From the NCBI GenBank assembly GCA_947311125.1, contig CAMZKI010000076.1, forward strand, positions 1-10,237: DNA of 10,237 nucleotides, written 5' to 3'. Positions 7,321 through 10,237 of this stretch are shown piece by piece. The notes beneath the pieces were generated by a model that saw only the letters and a list, made by a program, of their open reading frames with translations, had not been told where the DNA came from and did not search any database. A program made the position numbers and the translations under genes. The number at the start of each line of letters is the position of its first letter. Within the stretch, counting starts at the first letter, position 1. This stretch comes from an uncultured Chlorobiota bacterium (lineage in GTDB: Bacteria > Bacteroidota > Bacteroidia > Bacteroidales > JAADGE01).

Positions 7321-9102
7321 TTCTAAGCGTGTAGATGTTTTTGTAACTTCCGTTAAAGAAGTTCCCGGTTTTAAAATTGCCTGAAAAGCAAAGTCTCCTT
7401 CATCTAATTTCGGCATAAATTCAGCTCCGATTCTTGAAAACATAAATCCTCCTATAAGTAACAATACTATTGCTCCGGTAATAATCCACTTCGCTTTACT
7501 CATTGCCCAATCAATAACGGGCATATATAATTTTTCGATTTTATTCACCGCTTTTTCGCCCCAAGTTTTTTTATCGGTTTTTGGCGGGTTCAGAAATGTT
7601 GCTGCCATCATCGGGATATAGGTTAAAGACAATAAAGCCACACCGAGAACGGCAAATCCGAATGTCATAGCCATCGGAATAAACATCTTTCCTTCAATAC
7701 CTTGAAGTGCTAAGACAGGAATAAATACAATTAAAATAATAAGTTGCCCGAAAAATGCAGAATTCATCATTTTGCTTGCCGATTTGTAGGCAATTTCATT
7801 TCGTTGTGAGTTTGTTATTTTTGTCCCTATGAGTTTTTTTCGATGCAGATAGAATATCATACTTTCAATAATAATTACTGCACCATCGATTAAAATTCCG
7901 AAGTCAAGAGCACCGAGGGACATCAAATTTGCCCAAACACCGAAAATATGCATCATAATAAATGCAAATAAAAGAGCCAAGGGAATTGTTGAAGCTACAA
8001 TTAATCCGCCTCTTAGGTTTCCGAGAAAAATGACAAGAATAAAAATTACGATTAATGCACCGATGCCGAGATTTTCTGCAACGGTAGAAGTTGTACTTTT
8101 TATAAGTTTACTTCTGTCGAGAAACGGTTTAATGGTAACGCCTTCGGGTAATGATTTTTGTATTAATGTAATACGCTCTTTCACATTTTTAATGACATCG
8201 TTAGAATTCTCACCTTTGAGCATCATAACGATACCGCCTACAGCTTCACCTTTTCCGTTTTTTGTAAATGCCCCGTATCGCAAAAAACTTCCGAATTTTA
8301 CCTCTGCAATATCACGAATAAAAACCGGCTGCCCGTTTATGTTCTTTACCAAGGTATTTTTTATATCATCGATTGACCGCATAAGTCCTTCGCCTCTGAT
8401 AAAATTTGCCTGATGATCTTTTTCGATATATGCACCGCCTACATTTTGATTGTTATTTTCAAGGGCTTCAAAAACATCTGAAATTGTAAGATTCATACTT
8501 CGAAGTTTATCCGGATTGATTGAGACTTCATATTGTTTTCCGTGTCCGCCGAAAGAGTTTACTTCAACCACACCGGGCAGCATTGCCATTTGCCTTTTTA
8601 CAATCCATTCTTGAATGGTTCGAAGTTCCATATCGTCATATTTGTCTTCAAATTCGGGAGCAACTTCCAGTGTGTATTGGTAGATTTCGCCCAAACCCGT
8701 GCTTATAGGTGCCATAAATGGTTCTCCGAAACCTTTCGGAATTTTTTCTTTTACTTCCGAAAGTGCTTCGGCTACCAATTGGCGAGGCAAATAGGTTCCG
8801 GCATCATCTTTAAAAACTATTGTTACCACGGAAAGTCCGAATCTTGAAACACTGCGTATTTCTGTTACGTCAGGTAAATTTGCCATTGCAAGTTCAACTT
8901 GATAGGTTACAAATTGCTCTATGTCTTCGGTTCCGAGATTAGGAGCTGTTGTAATTACCAAAACTTGATTATTTGTTATATCGGGAACGGCATCGAGCGG
9001 CACTTTTGTTGCCGAATATATTCCGCCGATTATAAGCCCTATTGTCATCAGCCAAATAAGAGCTTTGTTCTTTATCGAAAAAGATATTATTTTATTAATC
9101 AT
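7318..9102 (-). CDS. czcA: CzcA heavy-metal RND pump, N-terminal half (cut by a nonsense codon)
   Basis: This is the first 594 residues of a proton-driven heavy-metal RND transporter. It includes TM1 (about 12-30), the N-terminal periplasmic domain with VPLDAVPDITNNQV, TM2-6, and TM7 (about 538-556) followed by GAEFMPKLDEGDF. The TM4 motif DFGxxxDGAVxxxE is at D400-E413, with D400, D406 and E413 as the likely proton-relay acids. It matches the divalent-cation (Co/Zn/Cd) HME group rather than the Cu/Ag type. The residue after E413 is Ser, where Asn is usual (DFG...EN). The frame stops at TAA 7320-7318, in the second periplasmic domain just after TM7. Without readthrough this protein ends there and lacks TM8-12. 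It is preceded by a 117-bp gap with no clear promoter, and lies downstream of the small secreted protein gene. Confidence 0.92.
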   Translation of the reverse strand: MINKIISFSIKNKALIWLMTIGLIIGGIYSATKVPLDAVPDITNNQVLVITTAPNLGTEDIEQFVTYQVELAMANLPDVTEIRSVSRFGLSVVTIVFKDDAGTYLPRQLVAEALSEVKEKIPKGFGEPFMAPISTGLGEIYQYTLEVAPEFEDKYDDMELRTIQEWIVKRQMAMLPGVVEVNSFGGHGKQYEVSINPDKLRSMNLTISDVFEALENNNQNVGGAYIEKDHQANFIRGEGLMRSIDDIKNTLVKNINGQPVFIRDIAEVKFGSFLRYGAFTKNGKGEAVGGIVMMLKGENSNDVIKNVKERITLIQKSLPEGVTIKPFLDRSKLIKSTTSTVAENLGIGALIVIFILVIFLGNLRGGLIVASTIPLALLFAFIMMHIFGVWANLMSLGALDFGILIDGAVIIIESMIFYLHRKKLIGTKITNSQRNEIAYKSASKMMNSAFFGQLIILIVFIPVLALQGIEGKMFIPMAMTFGFAVLGVALLSLTYIPMMAATFLNPPKTDKKTWGEKAVNKIEKLYMPVIDWAMSKAKWIITGAIVLLLIGGFMFSRIGAEFMPKLDEGDFAFQAILKPGTSLTEVTKTSTRLE

Positions 9103-9219
9103 ACTTTTTGAATTGATTATTTATTGTTAAATATTGATAATTGATGTTTATCCGAAAAGTCGGCAAACAAAAATTTTAATCGAATACTGATTGGATTTTC
9201 TGAATTGAGTATTGATTTT

Positions 9220-9612
9220 CTAATAAAAAAGAGAAGGTGAACCTCTGGCGGGGTCTATTTGAGAGAAAATAAAGTTTGGCAGTTTAAAACTATGACAGAA
9301 AAACAGCTCTTTCCGATTTGTGAAGTTATATGATTTGTTTTCGTATTCTTTTTTATTAAAAAATAAAAAAGGAAATTTTGTTTCAAAAATTTTATTATCA
9401 ACAGATAACTCGGTTTTTTGTAAAAAAAGAATGTTGACAGCAAAACAATGTGTATTTTTTTCCTTATCGGTACTTGAGGCTGTTTCTGTATGTTCTGAAA
9501 TAATTACCGACTCGTTGTAATGATGATCATGCGGAACTACGGCATGAAAAAAAATGAACAACCCTATAAAAACGGAAAAAATAATATTTGTATTTATATA
9601 CTTGTTGTTCAT
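9220..9612 (-). CDS. Small secreted or membrane-anchored His-containing protein of unknown function
   Basis: I do not recognise a named family. The 130-residue protein has a hydrophobic N-terminal segment (about 8-27, NIIFSVFIGLFIFFHAVV), then P-H-D-H-H at 27-31, His-Cys at 55-56, Cys-His at 106-107, and a C-terminal DPARGSPSLFY. Small exported proteins with a His cluster after the signal, scattered Cys/His, and an Arg-Gly/Ala-Pro-type tail are common beside metal-efflux genes in Bacteroidota. By position between the Fur-like regulator and czcA, a periplasmic metal-binding accessory or sensor role is plausible, but this is inference. I chose the start at 9612 because the hydrophobic signal follows it directly. 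An upstream in-frame ATG at 9654 would add 14 residues and nearly abut the regulator's stop. The codon use is rich in Phe/Ile/Asn and AT, consistent with neighbours. Confidence 0.65.
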   Translation of the reverse strand: MNNKYINTNIIFSVFIGLFIFFHAVVPHDHHYNESVIISEHTETASSTDKEKNTHCFAVNILFLQKTELSVDNKIFETKFPFLFFNKKEYENKSYNFTNRKELFFCHSFKLPNFIFSQIDPARGSPSLFY

Positions 9613-9657
9613 AACCGCAAATATATGAACAAAATAAATGCAACCGAGTTGCAAAGT

Positions 9658-10083
9658 TTATTTGCTTGTTTTTTTATTGCATTCTTTGCAAATGCCTTTT
9701 ACTACAAAATTTACGCTTTCAAGAGAAAAGTCTGAAGGTAAGTTTATGCTCGGAACCGGTATTTCCGTGAGGCAAAAAGTTTGGTTACAGGAATTACAGA
9801 AGAAATGGAGGTGCAGATCTTCCGGGTTACATTGGCAAGTATCATGACAAACAGCGTAGCGTATAGCTCCCGAACCGTCATCAATACTGTGTATTAACTT
9901 ATTATCCTGAAAAGTTTTTAATGTTCTGTATAGTGTTGATTTATCTGCAAATGCAAATTTCTCTTCCAGTTCAGGTAAACTTATTGCAGTTTTTTGTTCT
10001 GTCAGAATTTCTAAAACCAATTGTCGCATTGCAGTAGGTTTTATATTTCTTGATTTCAGTTTATCGTCAATTTCTTCCGGCAT
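9658..10083 (-). CDS. Fur-family metal-responsive transcriptional regulator
   Basis: This 141-residue protein has an N-terminal winged helix with recognition helix DKSTLYRTLKTF (47-58). The dimerisation and metal-binding domain has the HLHFFCNSCNQTFCL block (91-105). The structural zinc site is probably Cys96, Cys99, Cys132 and Cys135, the two CxxC pairs of the family. An additional cluster CHDTCQC (79-85) and His91/His93 replace the canonical HHHDH sensory region, so the sensed metal is uncertain; zinc is most likely from the gene's context. It is the first gene of the operon and reads toward the efflux genes. Fur proteins usually repress uptake when metal is plentiful, so pairing with efflux suggests either inverted logic, derepression by oxidation or a different metal, or activation. 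The palindrome at 10117-10132 is a candidate autoregulatory operator. No subfamily name (Fur, Zur, PerR) can be assigned safely. Confidence 0.9.
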   Translation of the reverse strand: MPEEIDDKLKSRNIKPTAMRQLVLEILTEQKTAISLPELEEKFAFADKSTLYRTLKTFQDNKLIHSIDDGSGAIRYAVCHDTCQCNPEDLHLHFFCNSCNQTFCLTEIPVPSINLPSDFSLESVNFVVKGICKECNKKTSK

Positions 10084-10116
10084 CTTATTAAATTTTTACT
10101 GAGATATTTATTGTGT

Positions 10117-10132
10117 AATTGTATTTACAATT
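10117..10132 (-). promoter_or_regulatory. Candidate Fur-family operator (7-2-7 palindrome)
   Basis: AATTGTATTTACAATT is a perfect inverted repeat with 7-bp arms and a 2-bp spacer, 33 bp upstream of the regulator's ATG. It is similar in size and AT-rich character to PerR/Zur-type boxes. It lies 13 bp downstream of the -7-like element, where a bound repressor would block transcription. Assignment to this regulator is inferred from position. Confidence 0.5.
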
Positions 10133-10145
10133 CAAAAGAATAAAA

Positions 10146-10177
10146 AAAACTTAACTTTAATCTAATTACAGTCAAAA
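10146..10177 (-). promoter_or_regulatory. Candidate Bacteroidota-type promoter for the operon
   Basis: On the minus strand TTTTG (10177-10173) is followed after 19 bp by TAAGTTTT (10153-10146). The Bacteroidota consensus is a TTTG/TTG -33 element and TAnnTTTG at -7, so the -7 box matches 7 of 8 positions. It lies about 60-90 bp upstream of the Fur-like gene and is the only such pair I saw upstream of the operon. In AT-rich DNA chance matches are frequent. Confidence 0.4.
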
Positions 10178-10237
10178 TTTTTATCGCTGATTTTATATTT
10201 TGTCCCGCAATTATGAGAAAAATGCCACCATTCTGAA

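Noticed and set aside
9103..9219. Second promoter or operator upstream of czcA
   Set aside because: No TAnnTTTG-like element was found on the minus strand. The only symmetry (AATACT/AGTATT at 9183-9213) is a 6-bp pair with a 19-bp gap and is expected by chance.
9520..9735. Plus-strand 71-codon frame overlapping the small secreted protein and the end of the Fur-like gene
   Set aside because: It is antisense to two better-supported genes, crosses both, and shows no domain.

Overview
This is an AT-rich window that reads like Bacteroidota (Bacteroidales or a related order). The evidence is a heavy-metal RND pump with an outer-membrane factor fused to its C terminus, a lipoprotein signal ending in SCN, gene starts preceded by A-rich sequence rather than Shine-Dalgarno motifs, and a TTTTG-N19-TAAGTTTT promoter-like pair. 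Taxonomy is inferred from these features only.

About 90% of the window is one co-directional minus-strand gene cluster for divalent metal (Zn/Cd/Co-type) homeostasis and efflux. In transcription order it runs: a Fur-family regulator (10083-9658), a small secreted His-containing protein of unknown function (9612-9220), the RND pump CzcA fused to a CzcC/TolC-like domain (9102-4768), the periplasmic adaptor lipoprotein CzcB (4725-3490), a PII-like signalling protein without the usual uridylylation tyrosine (3478-3146), and a Zn/Cd/Pb-type P1B ATPase (3067-974). Gaps are mostly 11-117 bp, so the genes are likely one operon. The ATPase would export metal from cytoplasm to periplasm, and the CzcA-CzcB-OMF assembly would carry it across the outer membrane. 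The Fur-like protein and the PII-like protein are the candidate regulators at the transcriptional and protein level. A perfect 7-2-7 palindrome between a promoter-like pair and the regulator's start codon is a good candidate operator.

The most striking defect is in the pump gene. An in-frame TAA at 7320-7318 splits an otherwise continuous 1444-codon reading frame into 594- and 847-codon halves, with an ATG two codons after the stop. It could be a point nonsense mutation, a sequencing error, or (less likely) a tolerated split.

The first 1 kb is a different kind of region. Positions 1-265 form a perfect 99-bp inverted repeat around a 67-bp loop. It cuts off the 5' part of a plus-strand VanX-like D-Ala-D-Ala dipeptidase gene, of which only the last ~77 codons remain. 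This looks like a foldback chimera or assembly-end artefact, or a real inversion. Downstream lie a possible transposase remnant (weak), a strong bidirectional terminator (579-613), and tandem hairpins (796-873) that probably end the metal operon. I see no RNA genes, CRISPR arrays or intact mobile elements.
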